This document shows positions 19,865 to 29,356 of a DNA stretch of 64,000 bases, piece by piece. The position numbers and the translations under genes are program-made. The stretch spans positions 62,001 to 126,000 of the forward strand of contig NZ_JAAARM010000012.1 of assembly GCF_009908285.1 (NCBI RefSeq). Reading direction: 5' to 3'. The notes under the pieces were generated by a model. That model saw only the letters and a program-made list of their open reading frames with translations, ran no database searches and was not told the DNA's origin. The stretch is from Pseudomonas sp. Fl4BN1 (GTDB taxonomy: Bacteria; Pseudomonadota; Gammaproteobacteria; Pseudomonadales; Pseudomonadaceae). Each line of letters starts with the position of its first letter. The stretch's first letter is position 1.

Positions 19865-20281
19865 GCAGTCACCTGCGGTCTGCGGTTCTTTGTGCCGCAG
19901 GGTATGGGGCCCAAGGCGGAAAGTCCCTGAGCATGGTGCTGATGACTTTGTCAGGAGTGCCGCTCAGCGGCCACAGAGTAAGGGTTCGTTCTGGGGCTGT
20001 GGCGAGTCCGCCACGCCGCGATCGATGGTCGACACGGCCTCGTGGTCGGCGGTTGCTACATACCTTCCCTGGCGCGATTCAGCGCGCTTTATTGCCGTAT
20101 CGCTGCCAAGCAGTCAGTCATAAGGCAGCGCCCATTCTTTGATGCCGGGAGCCCGCAGTAGCTGGCGCTCCAGGACGGCGACGCAGTGGACGGCTGATCA
20201 CCCGTGCGTTGACCGTGGGTGATGAGGCAGGTGGGGCTGCCGGCCCCTGGAAGGGACTGGGGATGGCCGGCAGCAGTCGAC
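19865..20281. other. Gene-poor interval with hairpins
   Basis: No supported gene in 417 bp. Two hairpins are visible: CTGCGG/CCGCAG (19880-19900) behind the acyl-CoA dehydrogenase, and GCTGCCGGCC (20236-20245) with GGCCGGCAGC (20265-20274) directly after the apt stop on the minus strand. Neither has a T tract. The open frames of 60-80 codons here have no recognisable protein character. Confidence 0.5.
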
Positions 20282-20830
20282 TCAGCGTTCGGACAGTGAG
20301 AACTGAGTCAGGCAGAAGGTCGGGATGCCCATGTCTTCCAGTTTCTGCGAGCCGCCCAGTTCCGGCAGGTCGATGATGGCGGCGGCTTCATAGATCTTCG
20401 CACCCATGCGCCGGACCAGATTGGCCGCGGCGATCAGCGTGCCGCCGGTAGCGATCAGATCATCGAACATCAGCACTGAATCACCTTCGCACAGGCTGTC
20501 GGCGTGCACTTCGAGGAAGGCTTCGCCGTACTCGGTCTGGTAGCCCTCAGCGAGCACATCCGCCGGCAGTTTGCCCTGCTTGCGAAACAGGATCAGCGGC
20601 TTATTCAGTTGGTAGGCGATGATCGAGCCGATCAGGAAGCCCCGGGCGTCCATGGCTCCGATGTGGCTGAAGTCTGCTTCGACATAACGCTGGGCGAAAC
20701 TGTCGGCCACCAGGCGCAGGGCTCGGGGAGACTGGAACAGAGGGGTGATGTCACGGAAGATTACGCCCGCTTTCGGGAAGTCGATGACAGGGCGAATCAG
20801 GGATTTGATGTCGAAGGAGTCGAAGGCCAT
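20282..20830 (-). CDS. apt: Adenine phosphoribosyltransferase
   Basis: Purine salvage: adenine + PRPP to AMP. The 182-residue product has the PRTase signature [18 protein letters not shown], the hood region [15 protein letters not shown], and [15 protein letters not shown] 20830 ([19 protein letters not shown]) is chosen over an upstream in-frame extension without homologous character. It lies downstream of anr (82 bp gap) and may be read with it. Confidence 0.95.
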   Translation of the reverse strand: MAFDSFDIKSLIRPVIDFPKAGVIFRDITPLFQSPRALRLVADSFAQRYVEADFSHIGAMDARGFLIGSIIAYQLNKPLILFRKQGKLPADVLAEGYQTEYGEAFLEVHADSLCEGDSVLMFDDLIATGGTLIAAANLVRRMGAKIYEAAAIIDLPELGGSQKLEDMGIPTFCLTQFSLSER

Positions 20831-20912
20831 CTTCAGGTGTCCTGGCGGGCAAAATAGGCCGCGCCAGTATACCTGCGACCGAGCGGCTTGGCTCAGTCGC
20901 ATGAGGTGTGGA

Positions 20913-21647
20913 TCAGCCTTCTACCGAGCCGCCGGCCAAGGCGCAGAGCTGGATCGGATTGAGGATGTGCACCTCTTTGCCTTCAGCGGCAATCAGTTCG
21001 TTCTGCTGGAAGCGGGTGAACACCCGGGATACGGTTTCCACCGCCAGGCCCAGGTAGTTGCCGATTTCGTTGCGCGACATGCTTAGGCGGAACTGGTTGG
21101 CCGAGAAGCCACGGGCGCGAAAACGTGCTGACAGGTTGACCAGAAAAGTGGCAATACGCTCGTCGGCAGTTTTTTTCGACAGCAGCAGCATCATTTGCTG
21201 ATCGTCGCGGATCTCGCGGCTCATGACTCGCATCAACTGACGGCGCAACTGCGGCAATTGCAGGGCCAGTTCGTCGAGACGTTCAAAGGGGATTTCGCAT
21301 ACCGAGGTGGTTTCCAGCGCTTGCGCCGAAACCGGGTGGCTTTCGGTGTCCATGCCGGACAGGCCTACCAATTCGCTGGGCAGGTGGAAGCCGGTGATCT
21401 GTTCTTCGCCACCGTCGCTGAGGCTGAAGGTTTTCAGGGCACCTGAACGTACGGCATAGACCGAGTCGAAGCCGTCACCCTGACGGAACAGGAACTCGCC
21501 TTTTTTCAATGGGCGGCCACGTTTGACGATTTCGTCCAGCGCGTCCATGTCTTCCAAATTCAAGGAAAGTGGTAGGCACAGAGGAGCCAGGCTGCAATCC
21601 TTGCAATGGGCCTGGTTATGAGCGCGCAGTTTAACTGGCTCGGACAT
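20913..21647 (-). CDS. anr: Oxygen-sensing regulator Anr (FNR/CRP family)
   Basis: A 244-residue FNR-type activator of low-oxygen genes. The four [4Fe-4S] ligand cysteines are present: Cys15, Cys18, Cys24 in the N-terminal [10 protein letters not shown] stretch and Cys117 in TSVCEIP. A cyclic-nucleotide-like domain follows, then the dimer helix and an HTH with [11 protein letters not shown] (ExxSR recognition helix of FNR, reading TTGAT-N4-ATCAA). ATG 21647 ([12 protein letters not shown]) is the family start; an upstream 16-residue extension is ignored. Clear target boxes are in this window at 23724-23737 (hemN) and 36734-36747 (ccoN-2). Confidence 0.96.
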   Translation of the reverse strand: MSEPVKLRAHNQAHCKDCSLAPLCLPLSLNLEDMDALDEIVKRGRPLKKGEFLFRQGDGFDSVYAVRSGALKTFSLSDGGEEQITGFHLPSELVGLSGMDTESHPVSAQALETTSVCEIPFERLDELALQLPQLRRQLMRVMSREIRDDQQMMLLLSKKTADERIATFLVNLSARFRARGFSANQFRLSMSRNEIGNYLGLAVETVSRVFTRFQQNELIAAEGKEVHILNPIQLCALAGGSVEG

Positions 21648-21800
21648 TCTAGAATCCTTGTGGGAAAACACACATAAGCCGTAAGGGTAACTCACGGGAG
21701 GAGGTTCCGGCCAGTCCGTGCCGTGTTGACTGTTAGTCGTAAAGCAATCCTTTTGTAGGTCGATAACCTGTTAACGAAAGTAACTAGGGGAGCTGAAAAC

Positions 21801-22279
21801 ATACCGTCGGGTGGCAGTATTGCTAATGGCAGCAATAACTTGCAGTCACTTCCTGAGCCTTCGAAAAATATTGATGGCAATCAACTAAGGGTGTCCTCAT
21901 TAGTTGCAGAACCTACGCTCGAGGAGGGCGTCAAAGTGTCGCTGTCAGGGCAAGGCCTGAAGAAATCCGCCGTAGCCAAAGGGCGCGACCGCGATAGCGA
22001 GGAAAGTGCTCTGCCCGGAATATTCAACAGCTCCTCAAAATGATCAGAAAATTGCAACAATAGATTGCCGAAACCCTGGTCCAGCTTCAGGCCGTCATGG
22101 CCGACAAACACTTGAGCCCTGAAGAGGCCAAAGTCCGGATCGGTAGCCTGCAATCAGCACTGGCAACGCTCAACGGCGGTTTACTGACCGCCAATGCCTC
22201 CCTGGCCAAGGCGATGAAAGGGGCGGGCTTGAGTCCTGAGCAGATGATGAAAGCGGCCTCGCTGCCCATGAAGTCCTAG
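21801..22279 (+). pseudogene. Decayed small gene between anr and hemN
   Basis: Three lesions are visible in what reads as one gene. An ATA codon at 21801 sits where a start would be expected, after GGGGAG. The first frame runs through VAEPTLEEGVKVSLSGQGLKK and ALPG, then leaves frame. Shifting frame near 22015-22022 restores NIQQLLKMIRKLQQ, then a TAG at 22061-22063, then IAETLVQLQAVMADKHL and PEEAKVRIGSLQ to the stop at 22277-22279. The restored protein (about 155 residues) would be helical with a coiled-coil-like middle. A similar intact hypothetical protein occurs in other Pseudomonas from memory. Its last codons overlap the hemN stop at a shared CTAG. Confidence 0.7.
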
Positions 22280-23658
22280 ATCACCCGGGAAAAGCGCTGA
22301 CGATTCTGCTGGCCCAGGTACGCATCGAAGACCATGCACACCGAGCGCACCAGCAAACGCCCGGCGGGCAGCACGGTGATCGTTTCGCTGCTGAGTTCGA
22401 TCAGGCCATCGTCGGCCATCTCTTCCAGTTCCGGCCAAAGTTCATTGAAGTAGCCGCGAAAGTCGATATTGAATGCTTGCTCGATCTCTTCAAACTTAAG
22501 ACTAAAGTTGCAGATCAGTTGTTGAATAACTTCACGGCGCAGACGATCGTCGGCATTACATACCAGTCCACGACTAGTGGCCAGTTGCGCGCCGGCCAAG
22601 GCGTTTTGATAATGCGTCAGGTCACTGCTGTTCTGGCAGTAGAGATCACCGATCTGACTGATGGCGGACACCCCCAGACCAATCAAGTCGCAATGACCGT
22701 GAGTGGTATAGCCCTGGAAGTTGCGTTGCAGGGTCGACTCCTCCTGGGCGATGGCCAATTCGTCATCGGGCAGGGCGAAGTGGTCCATGCCGATATAGCG
22801 ATAGCCGGCCGCTGTCAGTTGCTCGATGGTACGTTGCAGCATCTGCAGCTTTTCCGCAGGCGCTGGCAGCTCAGTGCCGTTGATTCGCCGTTGCGGCATG
22901 AAGCGCTCGGGCAAGTGGGCATAGTTGAACACCGAGAGCCGATCCGGCTGCAGGCTGATGACTTCTTCCACGGTTCGGGCGAAGTTGTCTGGAGTCTGCT
23001 TGGGCAGGCCGTAGATCAGGTCGATGTTGATCGAGCGAAATTGCAGGGTGCGTGCCGCCTCGATCACGGCCCGGGTTTCTTCCAGGCTCTGCAGGCGGTT
23101 GACCGCGCGTTGCACCGCCGGGTCGAGGTCCTGCAGGCCGATGCTGACCCGGTTGAATCCCAGTTCCCTCAGCAGGCCCATGGTCGACCAATCGGCCTCT
23201 CGCGGGTCGATCTCGATGCCGTAGTCGCCGGAGTCGTCGTCGAGCAGATTGAAATGCTTGCGCAGCAGGGCCATCAGCTGGCGCAGTTCGTCGTGGTTGA
23301 GAAAGGTCGGGGTGCCACCGCCGAAGTGCAGTTGCTCGACCTTTTGGTTGGGGGCCAGGTGACAGGCGATCAATTGCATCTCCTGTTCCAGGCGCTGCAG
23401 GTAGGGCAGGGCACGGCTGCGATCTTTGGTGATGACCTTGTTGCACGCGCAGTAGTAGCAAATGTTGGCGCAGAACGGGATATGAACGTACAGCGACAAT
23501 GGGCGCTGGGCCTTGCGGCTGTCACGCAGGGCGTGCAACAGGTCGAAGGCGCCGACTTGGCTGTTGAATTGCACGGCGGTCGGGTATGAGGTGTAGCGTG
23601 GTCCCGCCAGGTCGTAACGGCGGATCAGATCTGTGTCCCAACGAATGGCGTCGAGCAT
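22276..23658 (-). CDS. hemN: Oxygen-independent coproporphyrinogen III dehydrogenase HemN
   Basis: Radical-SAM enzyme converting coproporphyrinogen III to protoporphyrinogen IX without oxygen, needed for heme of the cbb3 oxidases under low oxygen. The 460-residue product has the cluster motif CANICYYC (Cys63, Cys67, Cys70), the YVHIPFC lead-in, and the glycine motif FGGGTPTFL. The upstream Anr box with a correctly spaced -10 (23695-23700) gives a leader of about 30 bases and GGGGGA as ribosome-binding site. Confidence 0.96.
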   Translation of the reverse strand: MLDAIRWDTDLIRRYDLAGPRYTSYPTAVQFNSQVGAFDLLHALRDSRKAQRPLSLYVHIPFCANICYYCACNKVITKDRSRALPYLQRLEQEMQLIACHLAPNQKVEQLHFGGGTPTFLNHDELRQLMALLRKHFNLLDDDSGDYGIEIDPREADWSTMGLLRELGFNRVSIGLQDLDPAVQRAVNRLQSLEETRAVIEAARTLQFRSINIDLIYGLPKQTPDNFARTVEEVISLQPDRLSVFNYAHLPERFMPQRRINGTELPAPAEKLQMLQRTIEQLTAAGYRYIGMDHFALPDDELAIAQEESTLQRNFQGYTTHGHCDLIGLGVSAISQIGDLYCQNSSDLTHYQNALAGAQLATSRGLVCNADDRLRREVIQQLICNFSLKFEEIEQAFNIDFRGYFNELWPELEEMADDGLIELSSETITVLPAGRLLVRSVCMVFDAYLGQQNRQRFSRVI

Positions 23659-23694
23659 GCGGGAATTCCCCCGGATAGGCTGGCAGTGTTCGCG

Positions 23695-23737
23695 AGTCTA
23701 GGAGGTTCAGGCCTTGGCCATCTTGACTTGTATCAAG
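23695..23737 (-). promoter_or_regulatory. Anr box and class II promoter of hemN
   Basis: On the minus strand TTGAT-ACAA-GTCAA (23737-23724) matches the FNR/Anr consensus TTGAT-N4-ATCAA at nine of ten positions. A TAGACT -10 hexamer (23700-23695) begins 29-30 bases after the box centre, which is the class II spacing. Confidence 0.85.
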
Positions 23738-23806
23738 GGTGTTCGGGAGCCGCTGGAGTAGCACCGGCGGGCTGTACAGGCCTTTTAGGCGAGTACTTTC
23801 CCGGGA

Positions 23807-24490
23807 TCAGTGCCCCATCAGCCAGTGCTGGTGAGGGCCTGGCAGGGTCCAGATGCCGAAGAGCATCACCAGCAGGCCGCCGGCCAGGCGCACGCTGCGA
23901 CGGCGCAGCAGGGCGGTAACCCGCTCCGCCGCAAGGCCGGTAGCCAGCAGCACTGGCCAGGTACCAAGACCGAAAGCCAGCATCAGCAGGGCACTGTCCA
24001 GGGCATTGCCCTGACTCGCAGACCACAGCAGGGTGCTGTACACCAGGCCGCAAGGCAGCCAGCCCCAGAGCGCACCCAGCAGCAGCGCGCGGGGCAGGCT
24101 GGAGACTGGCAAAAGGCGGTTGGCCACGGGTTGGATATGCCGCCACAGGCCCTTGCCCAGGCCTTCGATGCGGGTCAGGCCGCTCCACCAGCCAGCCAGG
24201 TACAGACCCATGGCGATCAGTAGCAAGCCGGCCAGGACCCGCATGAACAGCGCTACCGGGCTGCTGGCTACCGCCCAGCCCGCCAGGCCGAGCAGTAGGC
24301 CGGCCAGGGCGTAGCTGAGAATGCGGCCCAGGTTGTACGCCAGCAGCAGGCGAAAGCGTCGGCTGCGTTGCTCCGGGGGAATCGCCAGGGTCAGCGCCCC
24401 CATCAGGCCGCCGCACATGCCCAGGCAATGGCCGCCGCCCAGCAGGCCGAGGATCAGCGCTGAAACCAGCAGGGGAGCTAGCTCAAGCAT
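23807..24490 (-). CDS. TauE/SafE-like (DsbD_2-type) membrane protein of the cco assembly cluster
   Basis: A 227-residue inner-membrane protein with about six hydrophobic segments. The N-terminal GGGHCLGMCGGLMGAL motif (two Cys and one His in the first membrane segment) is typical of the 'sulfite exporter TauE/SafE' proteins found next to ccoS in Pseudomonas, and may bind metal. Its start overlaps the end of ccoS by 8 bp, so the two are probably translationally coupled. A role in copper or heme handling for oxidase assembly is inferred from position only. Confidence 0.85.
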   Translation of the reverse strand: MLELAPLLVSALILGLLGGGHCLGMCGGLMGALTLAIPPEQRSRRFRLLLAYNLGRILSYALAGLLLGLAGWAVASSPVALFMRVLAGLLLIAMGLYLAGWWSGLTRIEGLGKGLWRHIQPVANRLLPVSSLPRALLLGALWGWLPCGLVYSTLLWSASQGNALDSALLMLAFGLGTWPVLLATGLAAERVTALLRRRSVRLAGGLLVMLFGIWTLPGPHQHWLMGH

Positions 24491-24713
24491 GGGGCGGTTC
24501 CGGTTTTTTCACGGGTTCGGCGTCGTTTGCCGGCGGCCGTTTGACTTCGTCCACCGCTGCGGTGTGGCTTGGGTCCTGATCGTCAAACAGGATGCTGTGG
24601 GCCGGGCCGTCGAGGTCGTCGTACTGACCGCTGTCGACGGCCCAGAAGAAGATGTAGATAGCGATGGCCACGATCAACAGGGCGGCCGGGATCATCACAT
24701 AAAGAGCTGGCAT
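24483..24713 (-). CDS. ccoS: cbb3 oxidase maturation protein CcoS
   Basis: A 76-residue small membrane protein: one N-terminal transmembrane helix (MPALYVMIPAALLIVAIAIYI) followed by the conserved FFWAVDSGQYDDLDGPAHSIL and a charged Pro-rich tail. CcoS is needed for cofactor insertion into cbb3 oxidase. It lies 21 bp after ccoI. Confidence 0.95.
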   Translation of the reverse strand: MPALYVMIPAALLIVAIAIYIFFWAVDSGQYDDLDGPAHSILFDDQDPSHTAAVDEVKRPPANDAEPVKKPEPPHA

Positions 24714-24734
24714 CTGGACTCCAGGCCCGGCGGC

Positions 24735-27185
24735 TCAGGCCGGCAGCGGGCGGGTTTCGGGGGTACTGGCGCTGTCGGCCGACCGCGGCATGCGGGTCAG
24801 GCGCAGGGCGTTGAGCACCACGGTCAGGGAACTGATGGACATGCCGATCGCGGCCCATATGGGGGTGATCCAGCCGAGGGCGGCGAACGGCAGCATCAGG
24901 CCATTGTACAGCCCGGCCCAGAGCAGGTTCTCGATGATTACCCGACGGGTCCGACGGGCCAGGCTGAAGGCCTGTACCAGGGCATCCAGGCGGTTGGACA
25001 GCAGCACGGCATCGGCACTGGTCTTAGCCAAGTCGGTGGCCGAACCCATGGCGACGCTGATGTCGGCTGCAGCCAGCACCGGTACGTCGTTGACGCCGTC
25101 ACCCAGCATCAGCACCTTGCGACCCTGCTGATGCAGTTGTTGCAGTATCTGCAGTTTGTCATCCGGGCGCAGGCCGCCGTGGGCTTCATCGATCTGCAGC
25201 TCGGCGGCGACGCTGGCAACCATCGGCGAGCTGTCCCCGGAAAGCAGCAGGGTGCGCCAGCCGCGGGCCTTACAGGCCGCTAGCAGGGCTGGGGCGTCGC
25301 TGCGCAAGCGATCATCGAGCACCAGCCAGGCAAGGGCGCCCTGGCTGTCGCCAAGCAATAGCCACTGGCCGGGTTCGTCGGGCATTGGCGGAACCGCGCA
25401 GCCACTGAGTTCACAGACGAATGCCGGTTGGCCGATGCGCAGGCGTTGTGTACCGACCAAACCCTCCAACCCCAGCCCTGGGCTGCTGGTGACTTCTTCG
25501 GCGGCCACCGGCGCGCGGCCGAAAGCCCGGGCGATGGGGTGTTCCGAGCGGTTCTCTAGGGCGGCAGCGAGGCTCAGGCAATCAGCGCTGGATAAGCCGC
25601 CCAGTGGCCGGATGGAGCGCAATGCCAAGCGCCCTTCGGTGAGGGTGCCGGTCTTGTCGAAAATCACCGTGTCGATCTGATTCAGGCCTTCCAGCACATG
25701 GCCGCGGGTCAACAGCAGGCCGAGTTTATGCAGGGTGCCGGTGGCGGCGGTCAGGGCAGTGGGGGTGGCCAGGGACAGCGCGCAGGGGCAGGTGGCAACC
25801 AGCATCGCCAGGACGATCCAGAAGGCCCGTGATGCGTCCAGCTGCCACCACAGCAGGCCAATGGCAGCCGCGGCAATCAACGAAAACAGCAGGAACCATT
25901 GCGCGGCGCGGTCGGCGACTTCCGCCAGTCGCGGTTTTTCCGCCTGGGCCCGGTCCAGCAGGCGCACGATGGCTGATAGCCGAGTGTTCTGGCCCAGGGC
26001 CTGGACTTCCACGGTCAGTGCGCCTTCGACGTTCAGGGTGCCGGCAGTGACCGTATCACCCTGGCTGCGGGGTTGTGGCAGGTACTCGCCAGTGAGCAGG
26101 GATTCGTCAACGCTCGACTGGCCGTCGAGGATCTTGCCGTCCGCCGGCAGCACTGCTCCGGGGTGCACCAGCACCCGGTCGCCCAGGCGCAGCTCGGTGA
26201 GCAGGATGCGTTCGCTCTGGCCGTCATCACTCAGGCGCAGGCAGGAGGCTGGCAACAGGTTGACCAGTTGCGCGGTGGCCGCGGCGGTACGCTCTCGGGC
26301 GCGTCGCTCCAGGTAGCGTCCGGCGAGGAGGAACAGGGCGAACATGCCGACCGCGTCGAAATACAACTCGCCGACCCCGCTGATGGCGGTCCAGATGCCC
26401 GCCAGATAGGCTCCACCGATGGCCAGGGACACCGAGACATCCATGGTCAGGTGTCGGGTGCGCAAATCACGCATGGCGCCTTTGAAGAAGGGCGCGCAAC
26501 TGTAGAAGACGATAGGTGTGGTAAGGAACAGCGCGACCCAGCGCAGGATGGTGTGCAGCTCCGGGCTCAGGTCGATGTTGAATTCCGGCCAAGTGGCCAT
26601 GGTTGCCATCATGGCCTGGATCCACAGCAGTCCGGCGACTCCCAGCTGGCGCAAGGCCAGGCGGTTCTCGCTGGCCAGTTGTTCCGAGGCGCGGTCCGGT
26701 TGATAGGGGTGGGCGGCGTAACCGATGTGCCGCAGTTCGCTGAGGACCTGGCTCAGGGGCAGCTGAGCGTCTGCCCAGCGCACATACAGGCGATGGTTGG
26801 ACAGATTCAGCCGGACCTCGGCCACCGCCGGCACGCTGCGCAGGTGTTTTTCGATCAGCCAGCCGCAGGCGGCGCAACTGATGCCTTCCATGAGCAGGGT
26901 GGTTTCCGCCAATTCGCCTTCGTGGCGAACGAAGGGTTGCTGCACGTCGGCGCGGTCATACAGCGCCAGCTCGTCTAGCAACTGGACGGGGAGCGCTTGC
27001 GGGTTGGCCGATGCTTCACTGCGGTGGCTGTAGTAATGCTCCAGGCCGCCCGCGACGATGGCCTCGGCCACCGCCTGGCATCCCGGGCAGCAGAGCTCTC
27101 GGGATTCGCCGAGCACGACGGCGGTGAACCGGCTGCCGGCGGGAACCGGCAGGGCGCAGTGGTAGCAAGGCAGTGGCGTGGTCAT
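24735..27185 (-). CDS. ccoI: Copper-transporting P-type ATPase CcoI
   Basis: An 816-residue P1B-type ATPase supplying copper for the CcoN heme-CuB site. Visible: an N-terminal Cys-rich extension (CYHC, CCPGC), a GISCAACGW heavy-metal-associated motif, the intramembrane CPC (VATCPCALSLATPTAL), the phosphorylation site DKTGTLTEG, HP motif (SEHPIARAF) and the hinge GDGVNDVPVLAAAD. The Cys-rich extension before the HMA domain distinguishes CcoI/FixI from housekeeping CopA. 97 bp separate it from ccoH. Confidence 0.96.
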   Translation of the reverse strand: MTTPLPCYHCALPVPAGSRFTAVVLGESRELCCPGCQAVAEAIVAGGLEHYYSHRSEASANPQALPVQLLDELALYDRADVQQPFVRHEGELAETTLLMEGISCAACGWLIEKHLRSVPAVAEVRLNLSNHRLYVRWADAQLPLSQVLSELRHIGYAAHPYQPDRASEQLASENRLALRQLGVAGLLWIQAMMATMATWPEFNIDLSPELHTILRWVALFLTTPIVFYSCAPFFKGAMRDLRTRHLTMDVSVSLAIGGAYLAGIWTAISGVGELYFDAVGMFALFLLAGRYLERRARERTAAATAQLVNLLPASCLRLSDDGQSERILLTELRLGDRVLVHPGAVLPADGKILDGQSSVDESLLTGEYLPQPRSQGDTVTAGTLNVEGALTVEVQALGQNTRLSAIVRLLDRAQAEKPRLAEVADRAAQWFLLFSLIAAAAIGLLWWQLDASRAFWIVLAMLVATCPCALSLATPTALTAATGTLHKLGLLLTRGHVLEGLNQIDTVIFDKTGTLTEGRLALRSIRPLGGLSSADCLSLAAALENRSEHPIARAFGRAPVAAEEVTSSPGLGLEGLVGTQRLRIGQPAFVCELSGCAVPPMPDEPGQWLLLGDSQGALAWLVLDDRLRSDAPALLAACKARGWRTLLLSGDSSPMVASVAAELQIDEAHGGLRPDDKLQILQQLHQQGRKVLMLGDGVNDVPVLAAADISVAMGSATDLAKTSADAVLLSNRLDALVQAFSLARRTRRVIIENLLWAGLYNGLMLPFAALGWITPIWAAIGMSISSLTVVLNALRLTRMPRSADSASTPETRPLPA

Positions 27186-27282
27186 CGGCGGTCTTTGTGG
27201 TCGGGGAAAAACTCATCGCCGACCCGTCGACTTCCACCCTGACAGGGTGGGCGGCGGGCCGGCGATGTATGACAGGTGTTGA

Positions 27283-27819
27283 TCAGTTCAGATCTTCCGC
27301 GCCTTGCAGCGGTTCGTCACCCAGCAGCAGGTCTTTGTCGTGGCTGACCTGTTCTTCTTCGAACATGCGCCAGGTCTTGTCGCCTTCGATCCCCAGCAGT
27401 TCGACAAAGCGGCGGCCTTCGACCTTGTCGGTCAATTGGCCGATGTAGCGACCGTGTTCGCTCTCACTGCGGGTCAGGCTGATCTTGCGATCCTTCTCCG
27501 GCTGGGTCGGCGAGATCAGGTTCAGCTCAAGGGTCTTGGGCTGGCTGTCGCCGCTCAGGCGCAGATCGACTTCGCCGGTGACTTCATCAAGGTGCACGTT
27601 GGCGCGCATCTTCAAGGTCTGGGCCAGCAGTTCGCGGTCCAGGGAGCGGTTGATGCCCTTGCCGGCCTCGTAGTAGTTGTCGTTGACCAGGTTGTCCGGG
27701 TTGTTCACGGCAATGGTCACCATGGACAGGGTCAGGGTAACCGAGCAGGCGAGGATACCGATGATGATCCAGGGCCAGAGGTGCTTGTACCAAGGGCTAG
27801 TGGCTGTGGCTGTGGGCAT
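27283..27819 (-). CDS. ccoH: cbb3 oxidase assembly protein CcoH (FixH)
   Basis: A 178-residue membrane protein: one N-terminal transmembrane helix (WYKHLWPWIIIGILACSVTL) followed by a FixH-type periplasmic domain (NNPDNLVNDNYYEAGKGINR). It works with CcoI and CcoG in oxidase assembly. ATG 27819 is chosen, 13 bp after the ccoG stop; a longer open frame into ccoG has no FixH character. Confidence 0.93.
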   Translation of the reverse strand: MPTATATSPWYKHLWPWIIIGILACSVTLTLSMVTIAVNNPDNLVNDNYYEAGKGINRSLDRELLAQTLKMRANVHLDEVTGEVDLRLSGDSQPKTLELNLISPTQPEKDRKISLTRSESEHGRYIGQLTDKVEGRRFVELLGIEGDKTWRMFEEEQVSHDKDLLLGDEPLQGAEDLN

Positions 27820-27832
27820 GGTCACTTCTCTG

Positions 27833-29251
27833 TTAACGATTTTGTGGGCCGATGAACCGGCTCTTGGCTTCAACGTGGACACTGTCATCGTCGGCATCCT
27901 TGAGGATGAACTTCACCTCGTTGGTGGTCGACGGCAGTTGTTCCGGGGCCACCGAAAGCTCCACTGGCATGCTGACGATGTCGCCGGCTACCACGTGGAT
28001 CTCGCGTTTGCCCTGCAGTTTCAGGTCCGGCAGGCCGGCGGCGTCCAGCAGATAGGTGTGATCGTGCTGGTCCTTGTTCATGATCTTCAGGCTGTAGACG
28101 TTTTCGATCCGGCCTTCGGCATTCTCGCGGTACAGCACGCGGTCCTTGCTGACGTCGAAGCCCACCAGTGGACGCATGACGAACGCGGTGACCAGCAGGC
28201 TGATCATCGCCAGCAGCACCAGGGCGTAACCGATCAGGCGCGGACGCAGTTTATGGGTTTTCTGCCCGGAGAGGTTGTGTTCGGTGGTGTAGCTGATGAG
28301 CCCGCGAGGGTACTCCATCTTGTCCATGATGTTGTCGCAGGCGTCGATGCAGGCGGCGCAGCCAATACATTCGATCTGCAGGCCGTCGCGGATGTCGATG
28401 CCGGTGGGGCAGACCTGAACACACATGGTGCAGTCGATGCAGTCGCCCAGGCCCATGGCCTTGTAATCGGCGCCTTTCTTGCGCGGGCCACGGGTTTCAC
28501 CGCGGCGCGGGTCGTAGGAAACGATCAGAGTGTCCTTGTCGAACATCACGCTCTGGAAGCGTGCATAAGGACACATGTAGATGCACACCTGCTCCCGCAG
28601 CCAGCCGGCGTTGCCGTAGGTCGCCAGGGTGAAGAAACCGACCCAGAAATACGACCAGCCATCAGCCTGTCCGGTGAAGAAGTCGATGACCAGTTCGCGG
28701 ATCGGTGAGAAGTAGCCGACGAAGGTCATGCCGGTGAGGAAGCCGATCAGCAGCCAGAGGCTGTGCTTGCTGAGCTTGCGCAGGAATTTGTTGGCGCTCA
28801 TGGGCGCCTTGTCCAGCTTGATACGCTGGTTGCGGTCGCCTTCGGTGACCTTTTCGCACCACATGTAAATCCACGTCCAGACACTCTGCGGGCAGGTGTA
28901 GCCGCACCAGACACGTCCGGCGTAGACGGTGATGAAGAACAGGCCGAAGGCGGCAATGATCAGCAGGCCGGAGAGCAGGATGAAGTCCTGGGGCCAGAAG
29001 GTGGCGCCAAAAATAAAGAATTTACGTTCCGGCAGGTTCCACCAGACCGCCTGGTGGCCGCCCCAGTTGAGCCAGACGGTACCGAAGTACAGGAGGAACA
29101 ATCCGGCGCCGCCAACCATGCGCAGGTTGCGGAACAAGCCGGTAAAGGCGCGGGTGTAGATTTTTTCCCTGGAGGCGTAGAGGTCGACGCTGTTAGTCGT
29201 GTTTTTTGCAGGCGGGGTAACGTTTTGTACGGGAATCTGGTTGCTCATCAT
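27833..29251 (-). CDS. ccoG: cbb3 oxidase accessory protein CcoG (RdxA/FixG)
   Basis: A 472-residue membrane iron-sulfur protein implicated in copper reduction for cbb3 assembly. Several transmembrane helices occupy about residues 35-230, with CGYTCPQSVW, and a bacterial ferredoxin-type double cluster reads CIDCTMCVQVCP and CIGCAACIDACDN (about 260-300). The C-terminal periplasmic domain is beta-rich. First gene of ccoGHIS. Two adjacent Met codons are possible starts. Confidence 0.96.
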   Translation of the reverse strand: MMSNQIPVQNVTPPAKNTTNSVDLYASREKIYTRAFTGLFRNLRMVGGAGLFLLYFGTVWLNWGGHQAVWWNLPERKFFIFGATFWPQDFILLSGLLIIAAFGLFFITVYAGRVWCGYTCPQSVWTWIYMWCEKVTEGDRNQRIKLDKAPMSANKFLRKLSKHSLWLLIGFLTGMTFVGYFSPIRELVIDFFTGQADGWSYFWVGFFTLATYGNAGWLREQVCIYMCPYARFQSVMFDKDTLIVSYDPRRGETRGPRKKGADYKAMGLGDCIDCTMCVQVCPTGIDIRDGLQIECIGCAACIDACDNIMDKMEYPRGLISYTTEHNLSGQKTHKLRPRLIGYALVLLAMISLLVTAFVMRPLVGFDVSKDRVLYRENAEGRIENVYSLKIMNKDQHDHTYLLDAAGLPDLKLQGKREIHVVAGDIVSMPVELSVAPEQLPSTTNEVKFILKDADDDSVHVEAKSRFIGPQNR

Positions 29252-29356
29252 TGCATCCCACGGCAGTGGAAAAATGCCTCGGTCAGTACGTGCCGACCGG
29301 GGTCAAAAGGGGTATTGCGGTGGCGCAATGATACGCCTGTAGCTCTAGCGCAAGGG

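Noticed and set aside
19890..20142. Overlapping 69- and 77-codon frames after the acyl-CoA dehydrogenase
   Set aside because: Arg/Ser/Pro-rich composition, no ribosome-binding site, and two frames equally open; looks like non-coding GC-rich sequence.
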